Assembly: GCA_049694275.1 (NCBI GenBank)
Contig: JBAVQS010000178.1
Location: forward strand, 1-11,836
Length of the DNA stretch: 11,836 nucleotides
Reading direction: 5' to 3'
From: JBAVQS01 sp049694275
GTDB lineage: Bacteria > Chloroflexota > Anaerolineae > UBA4142 > SHND01
The notes under the pieces are model-generated. The model was not told the DNA's origin. It did not search any database and worked only from the letters and a program-made list of their open reading frames with translations. The number at the start of each line of letters is the position of its first letter. Positions within the stretch are counted from its first letter, which is position 1. Made by a program: the position numbers and the translations under genes. This document shows positions 1-8,690 of the stretch, in pieces.

Positions 1-2733
1 CGCCCGCAGCCTCGCCACGTACTGTGCATACTCTCCCGGCTCGTCTACGCGCATCTGCGTGCCGGTGGCCTCGCGCATAGCTTCGGCTGCCCCGAACAAT
101 CTCGCCGCTCCCGCCAAGTATTCCTTCCGTTTCTCCGCGGGGGCGGATTCGGCCTGTTGGACCTGCATGAAAGCGAGGCACTCTAGACAGCGCGCCACCC
201 CGCCCCGATTTCCGGATATCTGATGCCTGCGGATGACTTGGCGATACAAGGGGGCCGCCTGCCCATCGTCCCGGGTTAATCGGTACGCATCCGCGAGCCG
301 ACTGCGTGCGATATTATCAAAGACCCAATCCCGCGCTTCGTGGGCCAGTGCCAGCGCCTCTTGCAAAGGCGCTACCGACTCCGCGTAACGCCCCTGCAGG
401 TGATCAACTTCCCCGATAAAGACCTGACACATTCCCATCGCCCCGCGATCTCCCAGTTCGGTGGCGGCGCGCAGCGCCTCTTCCAGGTCGGCACGCGCTC
501 CTTCATAGTCTTGTTTTTGTGAGGCCCGTGTTCGCCCCCGAATGGCGAGCCCAAATGCCAGGTCCGATTTACTCCCTGCTGCGCGGGCGAAATCGATGCC
601 CTGCTCAAGCGCCCCGGCGGCCGCCGCAAAATCCCCCATGAAGCCAAACTGACCTCCTAGACTGATGAGCGCATGGGCAAGCAAACGCTTGTCATCCACT
701 TCTCGCGCTCGCGCGACTGCCTGTTTCAGCGTGCTGGCCGCGCCCTGCATATCGCCTTGATTCCCTTTGATCTGGCCGAGCACCGTCAATCCGCAAGCAC
801 GCACTCGGTCCCGTTCCCGAGAGGCAGCGCTCTCGACGGCGGGCAGCCGGTCGAGCCGGGCAAGCGCAGCCTCTAGCGCCGGCCGCATCCCGGCAATGTA
901 CGTCCCTGGGCCGCGAAAGTTCAGGAGGTTGCCTGCCATCCGCAGCGCAAGCTCTGGCACCCGCTCCACCGCCCAGGTCATCGCTAAAAGGATATTCCCC
1001 TCGTCTGCCTGGAGACACCCGGTGGCAATTGGCGCCTGGGCCCCGACCAGAAGTGGCGCACACTCTGCGGTGAACCGCTCGAAATACCGCATGTGCTGGT
1101 CGCGCAGCAGCTCCGCCTCACCCCCCTCCAGCAGTTTGTCACGCGCATACTGGCGGATGGTTTCCAGGAACCGGTAGCGCGTTTCCCGCTCGTCCGTCTC
1201 GTCGGCAGTGACGAGCGACCGGTCCACCAGCCGGGCAAGCAGGTCCAGCACATCCGAAGGATTGAGCGAGAAGGGTGCTTGCCGATCGCCGCACACCTGC
1301 TCCGCCGCCTCCACGGTCCACCTGCCTGCAAATACAGACAGCCGGCGCAAGAGCACACGCTCGGGCTCGGATAGCAGTTCATAGCTCCAATCAATCAGGG
1401 CCCGCAAGGTTTGCTGGCGCGGCAGCGCCGTCCGGCTGCCGCCGGTCAGGAGCCGAAACCGGTCGTCGAGTCGGGTCGCAATCTGCTCAGGCGAAAGCGC
1501 CTTGACACGCGCAGCGGCTAGCTCGATCGCCAGCGGAATCCCGTCCAAACGTGTGCAGATCTGGGCGATGGAGGCAGCATTCCCCTCGGTCAATCGGAAG
1601 TTCGACTTGACTGCTCCGGCCCGGTCCACAAACAGACGGATGGCGCCATACTCGGAAATCCGTGTCGCGCCGAGCTCCGGTGACTCCGGCAAATCGAGAG
1701 AGGGCACGCGGTATATCGTCTCGCCCGTGATGCCGAGCGGCTCGCGGCTGGTCGCGAGGATTTTCAAACCGGGACAGGCGCGCAGTAATTTGGAGGCGAG
1801 CGCGGCGCAGTCCTCGATCAAGTGCTCACAGTTGTCGAGCAAGAGAAGCAGTTTCTTGGACCTCAGGAAATCGCTCAGGGCCTCCTGTGCAGGCCGCCCC
1901 CCTAGCTGCGGCAGACCGAGCACCCCGGCTACGGTCTGGAGAACAAGCATCGCATCCGTGACCGGCGCCAGTTCGACCAGCCACACTCCATCCGTATGAT
2001 TCTCAAGGACCTCGGCCGTGAGTTGAAGCGCGAGCCGCGTTTTGCCTGTGCCGCCGGGGCCGGTCAACGTGAGCAGGCGCCCCGTCGCCAACAGCTGTTG
2101 GACCTCCTTCAACTCTTGTTCGCGTCCGACAAAGCTCGTCAGTTGAATGGGCAGATTGTTGGGAAAGGCGTCAATTGACTGCAACGGCGGAAACTCGGCG
2201 GGCAACCCGAGAACGTCGAGCTCAAAAACATGTTCGGGACGCCGCAAATCCTTCAACCGGTGCTCGCCGAGGTCGCGCAGCGTGACCTCGGCGGGGAGCG
2301 CATCGCGCACCAAACCAAACGTCGCCTGCGAGAGGAGCGTCTGCCCACCGGAACCCACGGCGCGCAAGCGTGCACAGCGGTTGACATCCGAGCCGTAGTA
2401 ATCCCCCGCGCGCAAGTCGGCCTCGCCGGTGTGCAGGGCCATGCGCACGCGCAATGGCCGGGGCGTGGGCCAAAGTTCCGCGGCCAGCGCCTGTTGAATA
2501 TCGCGAGCGGCGGCGGCCGCATCCGTTGCGCGAGCAAAGACCGCAAAGCGGCTGTCCCCTTCCCCACGCGGGCGAACAATATGACCGGCATCCCGCGCGA
2601 CCGTCTCTTCGATGAGGACATCGTGCCGCGTCATGGCCTGGCGCATCGCGTCGGGATGCTGTTCCCACAGACGGGTGCTCCCTTCGATATCGGTAAAAAG
2701 AAAGGTAACTATTCCTGACGGTAAATTGGACAT
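1..2733 (-). CDS. Cyclase-domain / NB-ARC-like ATPase / TPR regulator (3' end outside window)
   Basis: This is an open frame of 911 codons with no stop, running off the left edge, so the C-terminus is missing. Residues 1-165 form a class III adenylate/guanylate cyclase domain: FTDIEGST holds metal Asp15, GEGDSRFAVF holds Asp60, and DYYGSDVNRCAR gives Asp111, Asn118 and Arg122. The position that usually carries the purine-selecting lysine, four before the second metal Asp, is Arg56. A STAND/NB-ARC-like ATPase follows, with Walker A GPGGTGKT (225-232), Walker B ending in Asp300 (DNCEHL), TSREPLG near 328-334 and GIPLAIELAAAR near 398-409. A winged-helix-like segment lies near 430-490 and TPR-type helices from about 570 to 870. 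The last visible residues resemble the usual C-terminal end of such proteins, so I infer that only a short piece is lost. The ATG at 2733 is the only upstream start, since an in-frame stop lies at 2743-2745; no strong Shine-Dalgarno is seen. The family is usually a cytoplasmic signalling or transcription regulator. The target and the cyclase activity are unknown. Confidence 0.88.
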   Translation of the reverse strand, partial: MSNLPSGIVTFLFTDIEGSTRLWEQHPDAMRQAMTRHDVLIEETVARDAGHIVRPRGEGDSRFAVFARATDAAAAARDIQQALAAELWPTPRPLRVRMALHTGEADLRAGDYYGSDVNRCARLRAVGSGGQTLLSQATFGLVRDALPAEVTLRDLGEHRLKDLRRPEHVFELDVLGLPAEFPPLQSIDAFPNNLPIQLTSFVGREQELKEVQQLLATGRLLTLTGPGGTGKTRLALQLTAEVLENHTDGVWLVELAPVTDAMLVLQTVAGVLGLPQLGGRPAQEALSDFLRSKKLLLLLDNCEHLIEDCAALASKLLRACPGLKILATSREPLGITGETIYRVPSLDLPESPELGATRISEYGAIRLFVDRAGAVKSNFRLTEGNAASIAQICTRLDGIPLAIELAAARVKALSPEQIATRLDDRFRLLTGGSRTALPRQQTLRALIDWSYELLSEPERVLLRRLSVFAGRWTVEAAEQVCGDRQAPFSLNPSDVLDLLARLVDRSLVTADETDERETRYRFLETIRQYARDKLLEGGEAELLRDQHMRYFERFTAECAPLLVGAQAPIATGCLQADEGNILLAMTWAVERVPELALRMAGNLLNFRGPGTYIAGMRPALEAALARLDRLPAVESAASRERDRVRACGLTVLGQIKGNQGDMQGAASTLKQAVARAREVDDKRLLAHALISLGGQFGFMGDFAAAAGALEQGIDFARAAGSKSDLAFGLAIRGRTRASQKQDYEGARADLEEALRAATELGDRGAMGMCQVFIGEVDHLQGRYAESVAPLQEALALAHEARDWVFDNIARSRLADAYRLTRDDGQAAPLYRQVIRRHQISGNRGGVARCLECLAFMQVQQAESAPAEKRKEYLAGAARLFGAAEAMREATGTQMRVDEPGEYAQYVARLRA

Positions 2734-2789
2734 AGGGTAGTGCTACTCTGTCTTGTCGTTGGCTAGTTGATTGTTTGAATTCGGGAAGA

Positions 2790-2819
2790 ATTGTAGCATC
2801 GGATTCGAGTGAGCGTCAA
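2790..2819 (-). promoter_or_regulatory. Sigma70-type promoter of the cyclase/ATPase gene
   Basis: Read on the minus strand, TTGACG (2814-2819) and TACAAT (2790-2795) are separated by 18 bases. Each box matches the consensus at five of six positions. Transcription would begin near 2783, giving a leader of about 50 bases before the ATG at 2733. The call rests on the sequence match and position only. Confidence 0.6.
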
Positions 2820-2831
2820 GGCGTAAGTCAA

Positions 2832-2887
2832 CGCCCATGCTGGGCGCACAAAGGACGCGGGGCGTTGGATGCCCCGCGTTGTTTTTC
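2832..2887. terminator. Tandem hairpins between the EXORDIUM-like gene and the regulator gene
   Basis: Two inverted repeats lie side by side. The first is CGCCCA-TGC-TGGGCG (2832-2846). The second is a perfect 9-bp stem ACGCGGGGC / GCCCCGCGT (2855-2863 and 2871-2879) with a 7-base loop. The second is followed by TGTTTTT on the plus strand, so its best intrinsic-terminator orientation is plus, although both neighbouring genes are on the minus strand. In the minus direction the stem is followed only by CCTTTG, a weak U-tract. It may still separate the minus-strand gene ending at 2924 from the promoter at 2790-2819. Confidence 0.45.
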
Positions 2888-2923
2888 GATCGATTCAATT
2901 GGCCGGCAAATCCCCATTCGAGG

Positions 2924-3919
2924 TTAATAGCCGGTTAACACACAGCCCGTTGAGGCGTTGCTCCATTCTTGCTGAATATAGTACTTGCCTGTGCCAATGG
3001 CCTGATTGTAGGAACCAAATCCGGTCGAGCCGATGGCAGCACCAAAATTCCACGCACAGTTGTCGCCATTCTCATAGCCGTTATTTGTATTCCACCACCC
3101 GGCGCCCGTGGGATCGGTAATGGATTCGTTCTGTTCGTGACTGACGACGCTGATGGTATAGTCGGCGTCATCGCCATTCGGCTTGGGCTGGCTGTTGGTC
3201 CAACAATTCGCCCAGGCGGCATACGGCATATTGGCGTAGAGAATGAGCTTGTTGCTGCTGTTGTACATCCAACTGTGATAGCCACAGTAATCCGTATAAG
3301 CGCAGGCCGTGCCCGAGCAACTGCCCACGTTTTTCGGGGTGAACATGAAATAGATCTTGTTCGCGCCCGGCGTCCACAGCTTTACCCCCATGACGCGCTT
3401 GATCTCGGTCTGGATCTGGCTATCGGTCAAGCATTTGGCGGTGTACGGGTTGCTGCACCCGCTGCCCGGAAAGGCATGCGTGTCGGTATACGTGCCACCC
3501 CAGACCGAGTAATAGCGGACATTACCGCTCCCGTCGTAATACTGGGTATCGCTGTAATAGACATTGCTCGTCAGCCCACGCGCAGCGACCACATTTTTAA
3601 AGAAACCGTTGACCAGCGCACGGTAATTAGTGCTGACCGAGTATCCCGGCGGAATCCAGTAGATGGCGTAAACGGTATTGGTATGCATGACCGATCCGTT
3701 ATGATAATCGAGATTGCCCAGGGTAGCCGGCTCCTTGGCAAGCGCCGAGCCCATCGCGGGCAGCACCCCGAGAATGTGATTGGCGCGCAATTCCAGGCGC
3801 GCCGGAGCCACCGGCCCCTGGGCATAGGTTGGAGCGACGAACAGCAAACCGGCCAAAACAACCACGAGGGCGAGCGCGAGAATTCGCCTGCTCCATGACA
3901 TTAACAAAAACGCAAACAT
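2924..3919 (-). CDS. Secreted EXORDIUM/PHI-1-like protein with an HExxE motif
   Basis: This is a 331-residue exported protein. A signal peptide covers roughly residues 1-33: Arg11-Arg12, a hydrophobic stretch, and likely cleavage after TYA. The mature part follows the order I know from plant EXORDIUM/PHI-1 (phosphate-induced) proteins. The elements are an aliphatic/aromatic strand near 82-90, Cys201/206/212 with a following His-Ser, MPYA near 231-234, PNGD then SVVSHEQNES (H261, E262, E265) and TDP, a Trp-rich turn, ENGDNCAW near 283-290, and a C-terminal YYIQQEWSNA...C326. The eight cysteines in the mature part fit disulfides in an extracellular fold. HExxE resembles half of a zinc site, but no catalytic activity is established. 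The start at 3919 is set by a perfect AGGAGG (plus-strand 3926-3931) six bases upstream; the internal ATG at residue 7 lacks such spacing. It appears monocistronic. The family assignment is from motif order, not from a search. Confidence 0.72.
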   Translation of the reverse strand: MFAFLLMSWSRRILALALVVVLAGLLFVAPTYAQGPVAPARLELRANHILGVLPAMGSALAKEPATLGNLDYHNGSVMHTNTVYAIYWIPPGYSVSTNYRALVNGFFKNVVAARGLTSNVYYSDTQYYDGSGNVRYYSVWGGTYTDTHAFPGSGCSNPYTAKCLTDSQIQTEIKRVMGVKLWTPGANKIYFMFTPKNVGSCSGTACAYTDYCGYHSWMYNSSNKLILYANMPYAAWANCWTNSQPKPNGDDADYTISVVSHEQNESITDPTGAGWWNTNNGYENGDNCAWNFGAAIGSTGFGSYNQAIGTGKYYIQQEWSNASTGCVLTGY

Positions 3920-4164
3920 GGTGAACCTCCTGTGAACTATAGGACCAACATGAACGCGTCATGAGCTGCGGCTCCAATGTGAGGCGGGCAGATCGGGGTA
4001 GATCAATGCGATCCGTCCCGGAGCGAAAAGAGGAGTCAGGCCAACGGCCAGGGGTGTCGTTCAGAGTAAGTGAAATGAAAGGAACAACGCGAGTCGGATG
4101 AAAACAAGCACAGACAAACCGCCGCGACAAAACAACCTATCTCCGCCATCATGACAGAGTAGAA

Positions 4165-4203
4165 TCGCACACCTTAACATGCCAAGACATTGCAAGTGTG
4201 CGA
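4165..4203. repeat. Inverted repeat, TCGCACA(C)CTT / AAGTGTGCGA
   Basis: The left arm (4165-4175) and right arm (4194-4203) are complementary over ten pairs with one bulged base, around an 18-base loop. The repeat lies between the small bL12-like gene and the EXORDIUM-like gene. It could be a weak terminator for the former or an operator for the latter; the sequence does not decide. On the minus strand it is followed by TTCTACTCT rather than a run of T. Confidence 0.4.
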
Positions 4204-4285
4204 TCCGAAGGCAACGCCACACTCATCATGGCAACTTGCCTATTTCCCTTCAGGGAACAGAGTGAATACTACCAAATAAACGCGC

Positions 4286-4299
4286 GGGTGTCAACACCC
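4286..4299 (-). terminator. Possible terminator after the bL12-like gene
   Basis: GGGTGT-CA-ACACCC is a 6-bp inverted repeat six bases beyond the TAG stop at 4306. On the minus strand it is followed by GCGCG and then TTTATTT. The stem is short and the T-rich stretch is offset, so termination is only plausible. Confidence 0.35.
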
Positions 4300-4305
4300 T
4301 CGCCC

Positions 4306-4581
4306 CTACTTGGGCGGCGCCCCCATCTCGATCCGCTCGACGGCAGCCTTGGCCTCGGCCAGTCCGACGCCATATTTTTCCCGGTACTCTTTGATCGCCT
4401 CCAGCTTTTTCCCTTGCTGGAGAAAAGCGTACACCTGGGAGAGTTGTGGCGGAATATTGCTGGCCGGGTCGTCGTGATAGTCGATTTTGAGCTCCTTGAG
4501 CAGAAAATCCACCTTGCGCTCCAATTCGCCGACGATTGTGGATAACCGGGTAATCCGCTCTGCCAATGCTTGATCGTCCAT
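4306..4581 (-). CDS. Small protein with a bL12 C-terminal-like segment
   Basis: This is a 91-residue cytoplasmic protein. Residues 1-32 look like an amphipathic, coiled-coil-prone helix (heptad-like Leu/Ile/Val). Residues 58-84 (GKKLEAIKEYREKYGVGLAEAK and the following VE) match the helix-turn-helix core of the ribosomal protein L7/L12 C-terminal domain, where the pattern is IAVIKxxRxxTGLGLKEAKxxVE. It is far shorter than true bL12 and lacks that protein's N-terminal dimerisation domain and hinge, so it is a bL12-domain relative rather than the ribosomal stalk protein. The start at 4581 is chosen because AGGAGG lies five bases upstream. The frame stays open further upstream to 4911, but that part crosses the divergent promoter region and the opposite gene. 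The function is unknown; a protein-protein interaction role is a guess from the domain type. Confidence 0.75.
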   Translation of the reverse strand: MDDQALAERITRLSTIVGELERKVDFLLKELKIDYHDDPASNIPPQLSQVYAFLQQGKKLEAIKEYREKYGVGLAEAKAAVERIEMGAPPK

Positions 4582-4632
4582 CCTTGCCTCCTGAAAATAA
4601 CTTGGCGTCTGGGTCAAACTAGTACGGGTGAA

Positions 4633-4638
4633 ATTATA
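4633..4638 (-). promoter_or_regulatory. -10 box of the bL12-like gene
   Basis: On the minus strand this is a perfect TATAAT about 50 bases ahead of the ATG at 4581. The hexamer 17 bases upstream, TTTCTT (plus-strand 4656-4661), is a poor -35, so the promoter may need an activator or another sigma factor. It sits back to back with the plus-strand box at 4668-4673. Confidence 0.5.
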
Positions 4639-4667
4639 GCATCGGCAGAGGGAAAAAGAAACGGGTG

Positions 4668-4673
4668 TATAAT
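4668..4673 (+). promoter_or_regulatory. -10 box of the DUF2207 gene
   Basis: This is a perfect TATAAT on the plus strand, 41 bases before the ATG at 4715. No TTGACA-like -35 is seen at 16-18 bases (around 4644-4651). Its upstream region overlaps that of the divergent minus-strand promoter, so the two genes may compete for polymerase or share control. Confidence 0.5.
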
Positions 4674-4714
4674 CTGCTCCAATCGTTGCACTGCGCCTGC
4701 GATGGAGGCTCCGG

Positions 4715-6572
<1,858 letters not shown>

Positions 6573-6574
<2 letters not shown>

Positions 6575-6609
6575 ACAACAGGCCAGGAGACGATCCTGGC
6601 CTGTTGTCT
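6573..6609 (+). terminator. 16-bp perfect hairpin at the end of the DUF2207 gene
   Basis: AGACAACAGGCCAGGA (6573-6588) pairs perfectly with 6594-6609 around the 5-base loop GACGA. The left arm includes the last two bases of the TAG stop. Only TTG follows the stem, so it is not a textbook U-tract terminator. It may stop transcription with Rho, protect the 3' end, or act in both directions between the convergent genes. Confidence 0.6.
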
Positions 6610-6657
6610 TGGGAACCCTCATCCTACCTCAAAGGTATGCATGACGACAGTAACATT

Positions 6658-6697
6658 CCCCTCTCCCGTTTGACGGGGGAGGGGTTAGGGGTGGGGG
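6658..6697. repeat. G-rich inverted repeat with a G-quadruplex pattern
   Basis: CCCCTCTCCCGT (6658-6669) pairs with ACGGGGGAGGGG (6673-6684) over 12 positions, one of them G-U, around a 3-base loop. The plus strand from 6675 reads G5-A-G4-TTA-G4-T-G5, four G-runs with loops of 1, 3 and 1 bases. The composition is like a class of short dispersed repeats (CCCCTCTCCC with GGGAGAGGGG and TTAGGGG) that I recall from intergenic regions of several bacterial phyla; that it is dispersed here cannot be seen from one copy. It ends three bases from the stop of the convergent iron-sulfur gene. Confidence 0.6.
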
Positions 6698-6700
6698 ATT

Positions 6701-7993
6701 TCAGTTCGCCTGATTGGACGTTGCACCGGGCAGGCGCATCGCTTTGACGACGAGATCGGCAAGCGGAGTCACATTCACGTTCAGGTGATAGAAATTGTTC
6801 AGGTCGCCAATCTGCAAGCGACAGTTTTCACAGGCGGCGACAACCGTCTGCGCTCCGGTGCGCGTAATCTGGTCGGCCTTGGGCTTGCCGGCGCGCATGC
6901 GCTTATCGTTATATTCATCCAGCGCGACCAGCCCCCCACCGCCACCGCAGCAGTAATTCTCTAACCCGGACGGCGTCATCTCCTGGAAATTCTGCGTGAC
7001 CGCATTCAGGATAAGCCGCGGCTCTTGATAAATCCCGCTCGTGCGAGCCAGGTTGCACGAATCGTGATAGGTGATCGGCTCAGGGTTGGCCGAAGGATCG
7101 AGCTTGAGGCGCCCCTCGCGCACATAGTCGGCCATGAGCTCGACCAGGCTACGCACACGAAACGGAAAGGTCTCGCCAAACCAGTTGGGCGCATCCCAGA
7201 CCAGCGACGCGCAGGCATGACCGCATTCGGCGACTACGACCTCCTGCACCTTGAGCCGCTTGGCCTCGTCGATAATCCGCCCCGCAATCTGCTTGGCGCG
7301 GTTCGTGTCCCCTAAAAAGACCCCGTAATTCGCGGCTTCATAAAGACTCAACGTCCAGTCCTCTTTCACCGCGTGAAAGATAGCGGCCGGCGGGAGAATC
7401 GTATGCGCGCCAGCCAGCGCCACGTAGAGGACGCGTGCTCCCTCTTTTTCAACCGGGATGCGCGCACTGGGATCGCCGACGAGCGCCTGGAGCTCTTGCT
7501 CCATCTGCCCAATCTGTTCGAGAAAGAGGTCTTTAAAGAGGCTGGGGTCCTTGCCTTTTTCGATCGCCGCATCGGCCAGCATCTCCAGGATTTCGGGCGC
7601 TTTGCCGGAAGCGGTCGCCATGGCGCGGACCGCGCGCATCATGAGCGGGGTATCTACACCCATCGGACAATTAAAGGTGCAGCGCCGGCAAAGGGTGCAT
7701 TCCGAAAAAGCCATCTCGGCCAGGCGCTCCATCATCCCCTCGTCCAGGTCCTTTGCGCCGACCCAGCCGGGCGCAAACTTGCCAAAGAAATCGTGCTTGC
7801 GGCGATAGACGGCGCGCAACTGCTCAGCCCGGTAGGCTGGCACATGCTCGACGCTCGGCTCGGCGATATAGTAATGGCACGCCTCGGCGCAGATGCCACA
7901 CCGTGCGCATACTTCGAGCGCAGTGATCAGCGGCTGATTGAGCTGTTTTTCCAGAACGCCGAGGGCGGTGGTCGCAACGGTATTATTTTCCAT
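6701..7993 (-). CDS. DsrK/HdrD/TmcB-like iron-sulfur protein
   Basis: This 430-residue protein is the likely cytoplasmic catalytic partner of the membrane protein upstream. It has two ferredoxin-type [4Fe-4S] motifs, Cys29/32/35/39 (CARCGICAEAC) and Cys99/102/105/109 (CTLCRRCTFNCP). A degenerate first CCG half follows (Cys257/261, ECGHAC), then a complete CCG domain: Cys313, Cys348-Cys349 followed by five glycines, and Cys388/Cys391. In HdrD-type proteins the CCG domain binds a noncubane iron-sulfur cluster that cleaves disulfides. The ATG at 7993 is preceded by GGAGG at six bases and overlaps the upstream gene by 11 bases, so translation is probably coupled. The frame extends upstream to 8101 but only through the neighbour's coding region. 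The natural substrate is not shown; the DsrE2/TusA genes of the same operon suggest a protein-bound persulfide or disulfide. Relatives with other roles (lactate or glycolate oxidase Fe-S subunits) share the CCG domain, but the neighbours argue against them. Confidence 0.85.
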   Translation of the reverse strand: MENNTVATTALGVLEKQLNQPLITALEVCARCGICAEACHYYIAEPSVEHVPAYRAEQLRAVYRRKHDFFGKFAPGWVGAKDLDEGMMERLAEMAFSECTLCRRCTFNCPMGVDTPLMMRAVRAMATASGKAPEILEMLADAAIEKGKDPSLFKDLFLEQIGQMEQELQALVGDPSARIPVEKEGARVLYVALAGAHTILPPAAIFHAVKEDWTLSLYEAANYGVFLGDTNRAKQIAGRIIDEAKRLKVQEVVVAECGHACASLVWDAPNWFGETFPFRVRSLVELMADYVREGRLKLDPSANPEPITYHDSCNLARTSGIYQEPRLILNAVTQNFQEMTPSGLENYCCGGGGGLVALDEYNDKRMRAGKPKADQITRTGAQTVVAACENCRLQIGDLNNFYHLNVNVTPLADLVVKAMRLPGATSNQAN

Positions 7994-8624
7994 GTGCGGC
8001 CTCCAATCCCTTGACAATCCCACGCCGTCCAATGTGCAGGCCATAGAAGAGGCGGCCAAAGTAGAAAAAGATACAGTGGCGAATCTTGCCGAGCGGGGCA
8101 TAGACGAGCATCACGGCGGCAGTGAGCCACATGAGGGGAACGAAATCGAGTTGGATGAGCGCGAGGGTCATGACGGCGAGAAAGAGCGAGACAAGCCAGA
8201 CCGCCGCGTGATCGTCGGGGGTGCTGATGGCGCGCAGATTATGCTCCGTCAACCGCATGACTGCGCCGGCAAATCCCAGGATCGCGCCCAGGCCGACAAT
8301 GACCGCGAATAGGGTGCGAATCATCGGGTCCAGGAGTCCCAGCCATGGGCTAACCAACAGCGCCGCCAGGCCGGCAAAAACGCCGACATGAAAACCGATC
8401 CCACGCAAATAGGCCACCCAGTGGAGGCGTGTGCTCTCTTTCGCCCAGGGGGCCATCCCCAGCGTAAAGGCATAGAGGATGCCCTGATTTGCAATTCCCT
8501 TGGGCTGCGAAAGGTCCTTGGGCCGGGGAAGGCGTTGCATTTGCATCCAGCGCTGCCCAAACGCGGCCACAGCAAAGACAAGCGCCGCCAGGGCCAGAAC
8601 GCCGGTGATCAGAAAAGTATACAC
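7983..8624 (-). CDS. DsrM/NarI/TmcC-like membrane cytochrome b subunit
   Basis: This is a 213-residue integral membrane protein with about five hydrophobic segments (approximately 3-23, 72-92, 102-124, 140-160, 163-178). His68, His79, His128, His139, His183 and His197 are available as heme b ligands; those in or next to membrane segments (79, 128, 183) are the best candidates. The C-terminal block APLGKIRHCIFFYFGR resembles the segment with a heme-ligating His in NarI/DsrM-type subunits. Such proteins exchange electrons with the quinone pool and anchor a CCG-domain iron-sulfur partner, here encoded immediately downstream with an 11-base overlap. The start is GTG at 8624, with GGAG (plus-strand 8630-8633) five bases upstream. 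The alternative minus-strand frame starting at 8664 is a different reading frame without membrane character. The assignment rests on topology, histidines and the gene pair. Confidence 0.75.
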   Translation of the reverse strand: MYTFLITGVLALAALVFAVAAFGQRWMQMQRLPRPKDLSQPKGIANQGILYAFTLGMAPWAKESTRLHWVAYLRGIGFHVGVFAGLAALLVSPWLGLLDPMIRTLFAVIVGLGAILGFAGAVMRLTEHNLRAISTPDDHAAVWLVSLFLAVMTLALIQLDFVPLMWLTAAVMLVYAPLGKIRHCIFFYFGRLFYGLHIGRRGIVKGLEAAHGK

Positions 8625-8643
8625 AGAAACTCCGATGGGTGCA

Positions 8644-8682
8644 GGGGCCGGCAGCCTGATCCATCCATAGCCGCCCGGCCCC
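8644..8682 (-). other. GC-only hairpin between tusA and the cytochrome b gene
   Basis: GGGGCCGG (8644-8651) and CCGGCCCC (8675-8682) form a perfect 8-bp stem around a 23-base loop. It fills most of the 66-base gap between the two genes, the largest gap inside this operon. There is no U-tract, so it is not a normal intrinsic terminator. It may be a processing or stability element that sets different levels for the carriers and the membrane complex. Confidence 0.45.
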
Positions 8683-8690
8683 CGCTCACC

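Larger units (their letters stand above)
3920..4305. other. Intergenic region of about 390 bases without a gene
   Basis: This gap lies between the start of the EXORDIUM-like gene and the stop of the small bL12-like gene, both on the minus strand. It should contain the promoter and leader of the EXORDIUM-like gene, but I found no convincing -35/-10 pair. It holds the AGGAGG ribosome site (3926-3931), the inverted repeat at 4165-4203, a short TTCCC-TTCA-GGGAA hairpin (4244-4257) and the hairpin at 4286-4299. The only open frame in it, on the minus strand from 4130, runs out of frame into the secreted-protein gene and looks non-coding. Confidence 0.6.

Noticed and set aside
692..1394. Minus-strand frames of 123 and 136 codons inside the regulator region
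   Set aside because: They are out of frame with the 911-codon reading frame, which is open throughout and carries the conserved domains.
2969..3898. Plus-strand open frame of 309 codons
   Set aside because: It is antisense to the EXORDIUM-like gene and has no ribosome site or recognisable motif.
3699..4130. Minus-strand frame of 143 codons covering the leader of the EXORDIUM-like gene
   Set aside because: It overlaps that gene out of frame, has no Shine-Dalgarno and no domain features.
7373..8014. Plus-strand open frame of 213 codons
   Set aside because: It is opposite the iron-sulfur gene, whose cysteine motifs are unmistakable.
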